A stretch of 64,000 bases of DNA from Flagellimonas pacifica (lineage in GTDB: Bacteria > Bacteroidota > Bacteroidia > Flavobacteriales > Flavobacteriaceae). This document shows, piece after piece, positions 17,529 through 25,820 of the stretch; position 1 is the first letter of the stretch; every line of letters starts with the position of its first letter. Both the position numbers and the translations under genes were made by a program. The stretch covers positions 124,001-188,000 of the forward strand of contig NZ_OBEH01000004.1 in NCBI RefSeq assembly GCF_900215465.1, given 5' to 3'. The notes below the pieces were generated by a model. The model made no database searches. It saw only the letters and a program-made list of their open reading frames with translations, and was not told the origin of the DNA.

Positions 17529-19883
17529 TTATCTGATTCTCTTTAAATTTTCATCTACATCCTTGTTTTTGAACCGAACTCCTTTGACATTTCCCAAAAC
17601 GTACTTAATTGAAAATGCAATCTCTTTGGCATCTGCAAAATAGACCCCTTCAGCTTCTACTCCATTTATGGCATAGCTTTCCTCAAAATTCATTCCTCTG
17701 GTTATATCGTTCAACCGTAATGCGCAATTGAATCTCTTGAAGAATGTTTTTGTAATTGAAGTGTCAAGAACCACCATACTGTTTCGCTTAAAAATACCTT
17801 CTTGCCTTTTACTAAGTAACCATCCACCAAAAGAAATCATCATATCCTTGCCAATTCTGAACTGTTGATTTGAATATGCATAGATATATGGATTGGTTTC
17901 GCCTAGGGTCGCCATTTTATCCTCTATCTTATTATAATTAAGGGTAATAGTATTTGTGGAAGTCCATTTTTTATATGAAAAAGGAAGGGTAATTCCAACG
18001 TTGAATCCAGATTCGTTGTTCAGGTTGACCGGGGATAAGATTGCTTTATCCATAATTTCATCATACCGAATGGTAAAATACATTGGGTTAGCATTTCTAA
18101 AATAAGAGGCATTGATGGATTTGCCTTTCCATTGAAAATTTGCGGTAAGCTCATTTGTCAAAGTAGGTAAAAGATTCACATTACTACTTCCTTCTAAATA
18201 CGGGTTTATATAAGCACTAATGGAACTTGTTCTGCTAAAATTTGGACGGGAAATACTTCTAGCATAATTCACGGATAGTGTTTTTGTACTATCCAACTTA
18301 AAATTTAGGTTCAACCTTGGAAAAGCATAAGTATTTTTTCTATTCACCAAATGATAGTCTCCGTTTTCAATATCGCTCTTCACTTGGTTATACTCAATTC
18401 TTACCCCCCCATTATAGTTCAACCATTTTTTTAAAGTTCCGGATAAACTTGTGTATCCGGAATACAACCGCTCTTTATAATCAAAATCTATGACATTTTC
18501 TTCTGACCTGGATATCTCTTGTATTTTGGTAAAAGCATCTGCCCATGCCTCGTTCCAGTTTGTTCCAAATTCCCATTTTAGTTTATCCGAAACATTGTAT
18601 TCCAAATCTAATCTTAAAGCCAATGAGCCTATTTGATAAGTTTGATTCCTTTCCTGATCCAAATTAAATCCAATCCCGTTAAAATTATTAGAAATATCAG
18701 TATCCAACGTTTGTTTAAAGGAAGAGTATTGAAAGCCAGTAAAAAGATTCAGCTTGGTCGCTATTTGTTTGCTATAATTAAAATTACCGCTGAAATAGTC
18801 TTTTGTCTGATTATTGGCTGTTTCTGTTAAAATAGTGTCTTCTCTTTCTCTGTTTTTAAAAAAAGTTTCCGTTTCTATAGGTGATGCATCCGTTTGTAAC
18901 CTAAAGGTTGTATTAATTGACAAATAACCATCCTTTTTCAAGGGGTGGAAAAAACCCAATCCCCAATTTATTTGTTTACGATTGTTCAGCGGTATCAACA
19001 CCAAATAGTCTAAAAAAACATCTTCCTTCGGAATACTAAATGCAAAAGTGTTGCTTTCCCAATGCCCCAAATCATTGTAGGCAAGATTACTTTGAAGACT
19101 CCATTTCCCATTTGAGTAATTGCCATTTGCGTTGAGATAATTATTGAAATTTCGTCGAAAAGATGCAGTTTCATTAATATTCACTTTCGCGTTTTCAACC
19201 AAGTTTCTTTTTCTTGTAACCAAGATAACCGCCCTGCCATCAGCCTCGTATTTAGAGGAAGGGTTATTAATCAATTCAATAGTATCTATGTTATCCACTG
19301 ATAATGAAGCAAATTCCTCCAGATTTATTCGTTGTCCCCCTAAATAAATCAAAGGATTGCCTTTGCCAATAATGGTAATAGATTCCCTGTTAGCTGCTAT
19401 TTGCACATTGGGAAGTTTTGACAACACATTCAAAGGGTCTGGTATTGAAGAAAAAATTGGGTTTTGAACATCGACCTTCAGATTTCCATTTTTGAACGTA
19501 ATTGGGTTTTTGGATACGGTAATTTCGACCTCTTCAAGCGCTGTGACATCTTCTTTTAAAATAATCTGTAGCGCAACACCACTTTTGGCAAGCAACAGTT
19601 CTTTTCCATAATCCCCATAACCAAGAGCGGAAATCTTTATATAATAATTCCCTTCTTCAACATAATCAAATGCAAAACTACCATTGATCAATTGGGTATA
19701 TTTCATCAAATTCTTCTGTTTAGCATCATAGACCAATACATCTCCAATGGCAATGTTATTGCCATTTTCATCTACCACTTTACCAGATACTACATTTGGG
19801 GTTTGAGCGAATGAAAAAGAGATTATCAAACAATGACTCATCAAAAAACATAAATAATTCAAAACCATTAAATTTTGAAACAA
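17529..19883 (-). CDS. Outer-membrane beta-barrel protein with carboxypeptidase-like and plug-like domains
   Basis: This 784-residue protein has a signal sequence ending near SFSFAQ, a carboxypeptidase-regulatory-like beta-sandwich (about residues 30-110, GKVVDENGNNIAIGDV), a plug-like region (about 115-215) and a long TonB-dependent-type outer-membrane barrel of the OMP_b-brl_3 class. The YLGGQRINLEE segment and the NNPSSKYEADGRAVI motif are typical. Alternative starts at Met6 or Met15 would give a cleaner signal peptide. The cargo is unknown. The gene upstream encodes a membrane-bound LuxR-type regulator that may control it. Confidence 0.85.
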   Translation of the reverse strand: MFQNLMVLNYLCFLMSHCLIISFSFAQTPNVVSGKVVDENGNNIAIGDVLVYDAKQKNLMKYTQLINGSFAFDYVEEGNYYIKISALGYGDYGKELLLAKSGVALQIILKEDVTALEEVEITVSKNPITFKNGNLKVDVQNPIFSSIPDPLNVLSKLPNVQIAANRESITIIGKGNPLIYLGGQRINLEEFASLSVDNIDTIELINNPSSKYEADGRAVILVTRKRNLVENAKVNINETASFRRNFNNYLNANGNYSNGKWSLQSNLAYNDLGHWESNTFAFSIPKEDVFLDYLVLIPLNNRKQINWGLGFFHPLKKDGYLSINTTFRLQTDASPIETETFFKNREREDTILTETANNQTKDYFSGNFNYSKQIATKLNLFTGFQYSSFKQTLDTDISNNFNGIGFNLDQERNQTYQIGSLALRLDLEYNVSDKLKWEFGTNWNEAWADAFTKIQEISRSEENVIDFDYKERLYSGYTSLSGTLKKWLNYNGGVRIEYNQVKSDIENGDYHLVNRKNTYAFPRLNLNFKLDSTKTLSVNYARSISRPNFSRTSSISAYINPYLEGSSNVNLLPTLTNELTANFQWKGKSINASYFRNANPMYFTIRYDEIMDKAILSPVNLNNESGFNVGITLPFSYKKWTSTNTITLNYNKIEDKMATLGETNPYIYAYSNQQFRIGKDMMISFGGWLLSKRQEGIFKRNSMVVLDTSITKTFFKRFNCALRLNDITRGMNFEESYAINGVEAEGVYFADAKEIAFSIKYVLGNVKGVRFKNKDVDENLKRIR

Positions 19884-19927
19884 AGTAATTGTTGAATTAT
19901 GTCTTGATAAAAAATAAAGGGTCTGAA

Positions 19928-20908
19928 TTAGGTACTAGTACCCGTACCCTTCTTCAGTAATTCCTTTCTACTAGCAATATTTAGTTTGCTATAAATGTTG
20001 GTGATATGGGTTTTCACCGTACTAAGGCTAATAAAAAGTTCATTGGCGATCTCTTTGTTACTTTTTCCTTGTAATATAAGAACCTTAACATTTTGTTCTT
20101 GCTTACTTAGTTTAGGGTCAGGTACATGCCCCTTTTTAAATTTAATAACAAAAACACCGGAAAGTATAACAACTAAAATGAGGAATGCATTAAGCCATTT
20201 ACTTTTCTGTAGCTCTTTTTCTAATGTAACTTGTGTTAAATAAGCCGTTCTTTTCTCCAAAAACCAATATTCAGATGCATCAATGCCACTTTCTTTTAGT
20301 GCTTCCAATAAATCAAGATAATAGGATGGGTTCTCCGAAATATCCTTATCCAACAATTGTTTGCTTTCCAGTTGTTTTATTCCAATAAGCTTTACCATCA
20401 AAATCTGGAGCGAGTCTTTCACAAAACCTTTTCTAGGGTTTATCCTTTCATCCTGTACTAAATATTGACTTACCAAACTTGACTCAAATGCTTTCAATTT
20501 TTGCCATTCTATATCTCCTTTGTTGGTCGTGGAATAATTTCCAAATATTGATTTACCCTTCTTGAATTGAATCTTATCCTTCCCGGATAGCATGAATGTT
20601 ACATTTTTGGTCACAGTATCGTTCACAATTTTTCTTATCCGCTCAACATGCAACCGGTAAATCTTGTTGCTATCAGAAAGATGCTTTTTATCAAACTTAA
20701 AGAAACCGTTCTTTTGAATATCTGTTATGGCAATAGGTATTGCACTTTTGTTATTGTCCAAACCAGATAATGGAACCTGACTTAAATATATTTTAGTTTT
20801 CCATGTCTTCGAATCATCAAAATTCACAAAGCCCGAAACCGCATCCTGTGCCGAGAGCTGAAGACCTAAAAAGATAACAACGAAAAATAAAAATAGTTTG
20901 TGCATCAC
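19928..20908 (-). CDS. Membrane-spanning LuxR-type transcriptional regulator
   Basis: This 326-residue protein has a signal peptide (FFVVIFLGLQLSAQ), a periplasmic beta-rich domain with an alpha-helical part to about residue 230, a transmembrane helix (LNAFLILVVILSGVFVIKF) and a C-terminal GerE/LuxR helix-turn-helix (about residues 260-320, GKSNKEIANELFISLSTVK and the following helix). It thus looks like a one-component sensor that links an envelope signal directly to DNA. No receiver or kinase domain is present. It lies 44 bp upstream of the outer-membrane barrel gene on the same strand. Met2 is an equally possible start. Confidence 0.83.
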   Translation of the reverse strand: MMHKLFLFFVVIFLGLQLSAQDAVSGFVNFDDSKTWKTKIYLSQVPLSGLDNNKSAIPIAITDIQKNGFFKFDKKHLSDSNKIYRLHVERIRKIVNDTVTKNVTFMLSGKDKIQFKKGKSIFGNYSTTNKGDIEWQKLKAFESSLVSQYLVQDERINPRKGFVKDSLQILMVKLIGIKQLESKQLLDKDISENPSYYLDLLEALKESGIDASEYWFLEKRTAYLTQVTLEKELQKSKWLNAFLILVVILSGVFVIKFKKGHVPDPKLSKQEQNVKVLILQGKSNKEIANELFISLSTVKTHITNIYSKLNIASRKELLKKGTGTST

Positions 20909-20997
20909 TAAAACTTGCTGAATAAATTTAAGGCATTTGTTTTTAGAAACAATTTGATTTTACGCCAAATATCATGTTATCAAAATTACCAAATAGG

Positions 20998-21005
20998 TAT
21001 TTTTG
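20998..21005 (+). promoter_or_regulatory. Probable -7 box for the PLP decarboxylase gene
   Basis: TATTTTTG is a perfect match to the Bacteroidota TAnnTTTG element, 23 bp before the ATG at 21029, in the divergent spacer with the LuxR-type gene. No obvious -33 element accompanies it. Confidence 0.45.
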
Positions 21006-21028
21006 CAGCTTAGGTCTAAACCAAGTCC

Positions 21029-22459
21029 ATGAAAAAGAACAATTCCAAGCTAGAATTGAACAAGGAAGAGATGAAAAACTATGGTTATCAGGTTATTGAT
21101 GCCATTGTTGATCATTTTCACAGTCAAAACAGAAAACTGCCCGTGGCCATGGGATCTCGAGAAGAAATGGATTCCCTCTTTTTGGAAGAAGCCCCGGAAG
21201 AAGGGATGAATTCAAAAAAAGTATTGGATTTTGTGCTTGAAAAGGTGATGACCAATAGCACCAATATGTCTCATCCCAAATCTTATTCCTTTGTGCCAGG
21301 TCCTAGCAACTATGTAAGTGTAATGGCCGATACACTAGCCACAGGATACAACATTTTCTCTGGCGGATGGGCAGCTTCACCCGCAGCGGCAGAACTGGAA
21401 ATTATTACCATTCAATGGTTGCTCAAAATTTTCGGGTTTCCACAGAAAAAAGGTGGAGGAATTTTTACCAGTGGAGGTTCAATGGCCAATTTAACAGCTA
21501 TTACAACTGCCCGAAAGGTTAAATGTGGTGAAGATTTTTCTAAAGCGGTAATCTATCTTTCAGACCAGGCACATTCTTCCAATATAAAAGCAATTCAGGT
21601 TTTAGGATTCAAAAAAGAACAGATTCGAATCATTCCCACGGATATTGAATTCAAATTTGCCATCAATAAACTTAAAAACTGTATTGCCAAAGACCGCTTG
21701 GAAGGACTTCTTCCATTTTGTTTGATCGCCACCTCAGGGACAACAAATACGGGGACGGTAGATCAGTTACCAGAATTGGCCAAAATTTGCAAAAAGGAAG
21801 ATATCTGGTTCCATATTGACGGAGCTTACGGAGCAGCAGCCATTCTATCCCGCAAAGGAAAACAATTGATGAAGGGCATTGAAAAAGCTGATTCCCTTAC
21901 CGTAGATCCACATAAATGGTTTTTTCAACCTTATGAAATGGGGTGTCTTTTGGTGAGAAACCACAAACATTTAAGTCACACTTTCACCGAAAAACCTGAA
22001 TATTTACGTGACATTGAAGGAAACACCTCTGAAATCAATTTTTATGACCATGGTATTCAATTAACCAGAAGGTTTAGGGCACTTAAGTTTTATATGTCGA
22101 TTAAAACATTCGGTCTTCAGGAGTTCAGAAATGCAATTACCTATAATATTGATTTAGCGGAAGAAGTGGAAACCCTCTTAAGAGCAAGTAAAAATTGGGA
22201 AGTGGTTTTTCCTGCCACGCTGGCTGTCATTAATTTTAGATACAATCCCATTGGGAAAAAGTATTCCCAGAAGAAACTGGATGAAATCAATCAACATATT
22301 TCAGAAAAGGTGGTTTCCTCCAGAAAAGCGCTTTTGGTCACAACATTGTTGCACAAGCAGGTAGTCTTACGAATGTGCCTCATCAATCCAAGGACCACTT
22401 TTGATGATGTTAAAGAAACCTTGACACTTTGCGAGGACTTTGCCAAGGGTTTTAACTAG
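21029..22459 (+). CDS. PLP-dependent decarboxylase (aromatic-L-amino-acid decarboxylase family)
   Basis: This 476-residue group II PLP decarboxylase has the PLP lysine in VDPHKWFFQPYEMG, the cofactor Asp in HIDGAYGAAAI, and the GGSMANLTAI phosphate-binding segment. Members decarboxylate Tyr, Trp, DOPA or related acids to amines. The substrate cannot be fixed here, and related proteins act on glutamate or cysteine sulfinate. It stands alone, divergent from the LuxR-type gene and convergent with the haemoglobin gene. Confidence 0.92.
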   Translation: MKKNNSKLELNKEEMKNYGYQVIDAIVDHFHSQNRKLPVAMGSREEMDSLFLEEAPEEGMNSKKVLDFVLEKVMTNSTNMSHPKSYSFVPGPSNYVSVMADTLATGYNIFSGGWAASPAAAELEIITIQWLLKIFGFPQKKGGGIFTSGGSMANLTAITTARKVKCGEDFSKAVIYLSDQAHSSNIKAIQVLGFKKEQIRIIPTDIEFKFAINKLKNCIAKDRLEGLLPFCLIATSGTTNTGTVDQLPELAKICKKEDIWFHIDGAYGAAAILSRKGKQLMKGIEKADSLTVDPHKWFFQPYEMGCLLVRNHKHLSHTFTEKPEYLRDIEGNTSEINFYDHGIQLTRRFRALKFYMSIKTFGLQEFRNAITYNIDLAEEVETLLRASKNWEVVFPATLAVINFRYNPIGKKYSQKKLDEINQHISEKVVSSRKALLVTTLLHKQVVLRMCLINPRTTFDDVKETLTLCEDFAKGFN

Positions 22460-22470
22460 TAGACCCTCGT

Positions 22471-22872
22471 TTATTTCGCTGATAGACGTTTACGGTTTTC
22501 AAAAATGGTCATGAACATTCGTACGCTAATGTTTCGTGCCCGTTGTTTGGCTTTTTCAGCATTCTCTCCAATAAAGTTGGTGTCAATAGTATCAATCCAA
22601 TGACGCAGCCAAATTCCAAAGTGATAATTGGTTATGGTCTGATCCATTTTTTCATCCACTTCAGCGTGCACCATTAGTGGATTACCTTTATATTTTTGAA
22701 CAAAGAACAGATTGGTTTCCCAGAAATTGGTCAATTTTTCAATGTGCTCAGGCCAATCCTCAATAGTTTCATTAAAAAAATGACCTATTTCAACATCTCT
22801 CCTGACTTTTTCATAAAATTTGGTCACCAAAAAATTTACATCTTCCCTAGTTTCTATATTTTTTCTCTGCAT
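22471..22872 (-). CDS. Group III truncated haemoglobin
   Basis: This 133-residue 2-on-2 globin has the group III pattern EKLTNFWETNLF, the YKGNPLMVH segment and NYHFGIWLRHW, which contains the likely proximal His. Proteins of this type bind oxygen and nitric oxide and are linked to nitrosative or oxidative stress. It follows a small membrane-protein gene by one base and shares its promoter, which has a Crp/Fnr-like palindrome. The gene for a Crp/Fnr regulator is just upstream, which supports a redox or NO role. Confidence 0.92.
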   Translation of the reverse strand: MQRKNIETREDVNFLVTKFYEKVRRDVEIGHFFNETIEDWPEHIEKLTNFWETNLFFVQKYKGNPLMVHAEVDEKMDQTITNYHFGIWLRHWIDTIDTNFIGENAEKAKQRARNISVRMFMTIFENRKRLSAK

Positions 22873-22873
22873 A

Positions 22874-23155
22874 CTATAGCAAATTTAGGACTAATACTAT
22901 AGTACTGAGCAAAATACTACCAATAAACAAGTTAAAAACCACTTTTGGCTTTTGCTGTGATAAAACAGCTGCATTGAATCCCATACAAGCTATAGTGACC
23001 AAAAACAATTGAAACATTTGAAGTGGAGAGACGCCGCCTATAAGAATATACAAAGCTGCAACTGACCCTAAACAGCTTTGGGCAATAATAAAAATTGCTG
23101 CATAACCGCTCATATTCTTTTCAAATTCGGATAATCCTTTGTGATAGAGTTCCAT
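22874..23155 (-). CDS. Small three-helix membrane protein
   Basis: This 93-residue hydrophobic protein has about three predicted transmembrane segments: YAAIFIIAQSCLGSVAALYI, MFQLFLVTIACMGFNAAVL and VFNLFIGSILLSTIVLVLNL. No family is recognised. It is the first gene of a two-gene unit with the truncated haemoglobin, so it may serve the same stress response, for example at a respiratory membrane site. That link is inferred from position only. Confidence 0.7.
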   Translation of the reverse strand: MELYHKGLSEFEKNMSGYAAIFIIAQSCLGSVAALYILIGGVSPLQMFQLFLVTIACMGFNAAVLSQQKPKVVFNLFIGSILLSTIVLVLNLL

Positions 23156-23183
23156 AATACCTGATATTTGTCATATTATGGGT

Positions 23184-23230
23184 CAAAGCTACTTGTGATA
23201 AGGTGTTATTGTTTATGACCTAAATCATAA
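23184..23230 (-). promoter_or_regulatory. Crp/Fnr-type operator and promoter of the haemoglobin unit
   Basis: The palindrome TTATGACCTAAATCATAA (23213-23230) has 6-bp arms around a 6-bp spacer, the geometry of Crp/Fnr sites. On the minus strand a perfect -7 box TAGCTTTG (23191-23184) follows. With the start expected 4-6 bp further on, the palindrome is centred near -42, the position of class II activators, and no -33 TTTG is seen. The neighbouring crp/fnr gene is the obvious candidate regulator. Confidence 0.65.
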
Positions 23231-23252
23231 GAACAAGTTTTCGTTTTACTTG

Positions 23253-23849
23253 CTATCTCAGAATTTTATGGGATTTAAGTTGAACTACCCCCTTCTTTTC
23301 CAAAGATTTGATGGTCCTAATTACGGTTTCAACGCGCAAACCTGTAAGGTCTGCCATTTGTTGTCTAGATAGCTCCACCAAATACTCTTCTTCTTCTGGA
23401 ATTTTATGGATGTGGGTTTTGAAGTAATCTATCAACTTTAGTAATCTATGTTCTGGACTCTCTGTTGAAATCTCGGCAACCATTGTGGCCTTATAGTGCA
23501 ACCGTCCGGCCAAGACTTTGGTCAATTTCAAATGTGTTTCTGGATTTTCCCTGAGCAGTTTGAAAAAGCTTTCTTTTTCCAATCTCCAAACCGAGCTTTC
23601 TTCAACGGCCTCAGCTTGGGCAGGGTATTTTAATTCAGCAAATAAAGGAGGTTCTCCAAAACTTGAGCCAGGTGGAAATATCCCTTGGATAAACTCCTTA
23701 CCATCTTCATTGAAATTGTTCATTTTGATTTTTCCTGTGCTTACCTGAAAAAAATATCTGGCATTGACACCAACATTAAAAAGAACTTCCTTTTTTTTGA
23801 GGTGAACTTCTACGGCCCTATATTTTTTTAGTAATTCCTCAGAAATCAT
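23253..23849 (-). CDS. Crp/Fnr-family transcriptional regulator
   Basis: This 198-residue protein has an N-terminal cyclic-nucleotide-binding-like barrel (about residues 15-115, with PPGSSFGEPPLF) and a C-terminal winged helix with ELSRQQMADLTGLRVETVIR. It lacks the N-terminal Cys cluster of Fnr, so it should not bind an oxygen-sensing Fe-S centre in the classical way; haem or nucleotide sensing is possible. Its ATG overlaps the stop of the MarR-type gene (ATGA), so the two regulators are translationally coupled. Confidence 0.9.
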   Translation of the reverse strand: MISEELLKKYRAVEVHLKKKEVLFNVGVNARYFFQVSTGKIKMNNFNEDGKEFIQGIFPPGSSFGEPPLFAELKYPAQAEAVEESSVWRLEKESFFKLLRENPETHLKLTKVLAGRLHYKATMVAEISTESPEHRLLKLIDYFKTHIHKIPEEEEYLVELSRQQMADLTGLRVETVIRTIKSLEKKGVVQLKSHKILR

Positions 23850-24454
23850 ATCCGCTCTTCAAATTCCACACAATCCAATCGAATATCTGAATGCTTTAGC
23901 TGCTTTTCCAATAAATGACAATAATGATTATTGACTGTTCCTTGATAGAATTTGCAACCAAAACAGGTGCGTTGAACTGTCAACACACCAATTTGGTTCA
24001 ACTGATAAATCAACTTGCTCAAGGTTTTGAACAGATTTTCTTTTTCCGCGTTATCTACCAACTCCAATTGTTCTGTAAGCGGATTTGTAAAATGTTCTGT
24101 TTCACTAACAACATTTTTACCAGCTCCGGAAAGTAGAATGGTATAACTTCTATTATCAGCAGAAGAATGGTCTTTTATGACAAGATCTTTTTTGATCAAA
24201 ACACGTATGGCATCGCTGATTGTGGGTTTGGTGACATTGAATTCTTGGGCCAAAAAACTTACATTGTTGAACTCACTTTTGTGATATGCAACAAAAATCA
24301 AAATTTGAATCTGGATAGGACTCAACCCCAATTGCTTTGCCTTTTCCCATAGAAGTACCTTAAAAGCCTGCGAAATACGTTCCAATCCAGTAACTATTTT
24401 GCTGGAAAGGTCAATTTGCTGTCGCCCTGGATCAAATACACTTTTTCTTTTCAT
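23846..24454 (-). CDS. MarR-type regulator with C-terminal Cys cluster
   Basis: With the ATG at 24454 the protein has about 202 residues. An in-frame extension upstream runs through a palindromic hairpin and is not supported. A winged-helix domain spans roughly residues 35-115 (FNVTKPTISDAIRVLIKKDLV). The C-terminal part adds RTCFGCKFYQ, then HYCHLL and RLDCVEF, i.e. four Cys that could bind a metal or an Fe-S cluster, or form disulfides. MarR proteins usually repress their own genes. Palindromes with TAATTAGGA half-sites lie just upstream and at two neighbouring genes. Confidence 0.85.
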   Translation of the reverse strand: MKRKSVFDPGRQQIDLSSKIVTGLERISQAFKVLLWEKAKQLGLSPIQIQILIFVAYHKSEFNNVSFLAQEFNVTKPTISDAIRVLIKKDLVIKDHSSADNRSYTILLSGAGKNVVSETEHFTNPLTEQLELVDNAEKENLFKTLSKLIYQLNQIGVLTVQRTCFGCKFYQGTVNNHYCHLLEKQLKHSDIRLDCVEFEERI

Positions 24455-24464
24455 AATAAACCAT

Positions 24465-24487
24465 GCCTGCCGAGGCTCTCGGCAGGC
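24465..24487. repeat. Perfect 10-bp inverted repeat in the marR leader
   Basis: GCCTGCCGAG, 3 bp, CTCGGCAGGC form a GC-rich hairpin 10 bp upstream of the regulator's ATG. Its composition differs from the A/T-rich surroundings and suggests a small interspersed palindromic element. It has no T-tract, so it is not a typical terminator, but it could slow translation or protect the mRNA. Confidence 0.7.
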
Positions 24488-24498
24488 AAAGTTAGTTA

Positions 24499-24515
24499 TC
24501 CTAATTAAATTAGGA
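24499..24515. promoter_or_regulatory. Candidate MarR operator (site a)
   Basis: TCCTAATTAAATTAGGA is a perfect 17-bp palindrome made of two TAATTAGGA-like half-sites. It overlaps the last codon and stop of the DUF2024 gene and lies 45 bp upstream of the MarR-type start codon. Autoregulation is the likely role. Related sites occur at 25512 and 25821. Confidence 0.6.
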
Positions 24516-24773
24516 ACAATTTTCCATTTCAATGATGTGGTATCCTTCCGTTTCAATATTGTTCACAATATCCGGTGGAGCAGATTCCATATGACAAAAT
24601 CTACATTCATTACTGGACAGTTTTCCTGATTGAAAAGGTTTGGATTCCAAATATTCCCTCCCATATCCAAAAATAACATCGGTATCCGTTAAGGATGATG
24701 GAACTAAAATATCAAAATGCATCACTTTACCATCTTTCCTAGGTACATGGGTATCCCAAACTGAAACTTTCAT
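24510..24773 (-). CDS. DUF2024 family protein
   Basis: This 87-residue protein starts MKVSVWDTHVPRKDGKVMHF, characteristic of DUF2024, a small alpha/beta family of unknown function. A CRFCHME segment near the C-terminus contains a CxxC pair and a His that could be redox-active or bind a metal. Its ATG shares a base with the stop of the upstream lipoprotein gene (TAATG), so they form one unit. Its context is a redox-type cluster with a glutaredoxin-like protein. Confidence 0.85.
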   Translation of the reverse strand: MKVSVWDTHVPRKDGKVMHFDILVPSSLTDTDVIFGYGREYLESKPFQSGKLSSNECRFCHMESAPPDIVNNIETEGYHIIEMENCS

Positions 24774-25495
24774 TATTTTACAGTATAGGGTAAGGATAAG
24801 TTACCGCTGGCAACGCTAAAAACTTCATAAACTCCCAACATTGGCAAATCGTCCATACTAGTATTCACCTTCATAAAAGCAGCAACACCATCATAGTTAA
24901 AATCGGTTTTGTTGTTGATTCGATAGTTGGCCACCACAACTTTAATGATATTGTTTTTGGCCATTACCGGATATCCTGGCGAATCCATATACATGGGCAT
25001 ACCAGGATTAGTTGGTGGTAAAACAACTGTTTCATCTGCTTTTTTAAACTGTTTTACCGAAAGTCCTCCGGCTACTCGCTCGTCTTGTGTCAACACTACC
25101 CAATGAGGATGCCATATAATTCCGTCATTATCAAAAACAGAATCATTGTTCTCGTCCCAAAGTGGGGTATCGTCAAAATCGGGATGGGAAGTTAACGCCA
25201 ATGCCACAATACCTTCAGTAGCACTAAAGCCAACATCAGTCGGTTTCAGATTAGTTGGAAAAACATAGCCCAAAACGGGAGCTCCATCCAATTGTCCAAC
25301 AGCCGTTGGAACCGTAGCCCCGGCCTTGCCGTTTACCGCAATTTCCCACACGGTAACTCCCAAATCTGCCTCATGGGTAACTTGCACAGCTTTTATTTGG
25401 AAGTCAGCATTATTGTACTGACTTTTTTGGGCACAAGAAATTAGCAACCCACTGGCATACAACACACCCAACATAAAAAGGTTTCTTTTTTGCAT
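24773..25495 (-). CDS. Lipoprotein of unknown function in the redox cluster
   Basis: This 240-residue protein has a lipobox ending LLISC (Cys21). The mature part contains VTVWEIAVNGKAGATVPTAV, an Asp/Asn-rich stretch DENNDSVFDNDGIIWHPHW with a possible metal-binding His pair, and a Pro-rich PPTNPGMPMYMDSPGYP segment. I do not recognise the family. It is preceded by a TTAGGA-T-TCCTAA palindrome 17 bp before the ATG and is co-transcribed with the DUF2024 gene. Confidence 0.75.
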   Translation of the reverse strand: MQKRNLFMLGVLYASGLLISCAQKSQYNNADFQIKAVQVTHEADLGVTVWEIAVNGKAGATVPTAVGQLDGAPVLGYVFPTNLKPTDVGFSATEGIVALALTSHPDFDDTPLWDENNDSVFDNDGIIWHPHWVVLTQDERVAGGLSVKQFKKADETVVLPPTNPGMPMYMDSPGYPVMAKNNIIKVVVANYRINNKTDFNYDGVAAFMKVNTSMDDLPMLGVYEVFSVASGNLSLPYTVK

Positions 25496-25511
25496 TTTTG
25501 ATTTTTTTTAA

Positions 25512-25524
25512 TTAGGATTCCTAA
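25512..25524. promoter_or_regulatory. Candidate MarR operator (site b)
   Basis: TTAGGATTCCTAA is two 6-bp arms around one base, extended on the left to TAATTAGGA. It lies between the mini-glutaredoxin stop and the lipoprotein ATG. The half-site is shared with the palindromes at 24499-24515 and 25821-25836. Confidence 0.58.
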
Positions 25525-25542
25525 CTTTTAAGTGTAAAAAAA

Positions 25543-25776
25543 TTAATTCTTCAAGTCCTCAATGGATGCGCCATAGTTAATATGCAGTACATTTCCATTA
25601 GGAGTAACCAAGGCAGGAACCGACTTAATTCCCAAACTTTCTGCCTCTTGTACCTTCTCTTTGTTGATACCCACATGAACAACATTTACATTTTCTGCCC
25701 CTACTAAACTCAAAAGGTCTTGTTCTGCACTAACACATACCGGGCATCCGGCATGATAAAAAACTGATTTACTCAT
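25543..25776 (-). CDS. Mini-glutaredoxin/thioredoxin-fold protein
   Basis: This 77-residue thioredoxin-fold protein has an N-terminal redox motif CPVC in FYHAGCPVCVSAEQDLL and a cis-Pro segment IKSVPALVTPNG. The small size and the CPVC motif fit glutaredoxin-like electron carriers. It is the first gene of the cluster running down to the MarR-type and Crp/Fnr regulators, with a palindromic operator (25821-25836) 45 bp upstream of its ATG. Confidence 0.85.
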   Translation of the reverse strand: MSKSVFYHAGCPVCVSAEQDLLSLVGAENVNVVHVGINKEKVQEAESLGIKSVPALVTPNGNVLHINYGASIEDLKN

Positions 25777-25820
25777 TTGTCTATTTTTTTTGTTTTTGCA
25801 TTATTGCCCTGCAAATATAG

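Noticed and set aside
24455..24556. Extension of the MarR-type regulator by 34 codons
   Set aside because: It reads through the GC-rich hairpin and the operator palindrome; the ATG at 24454 gives a normal start.
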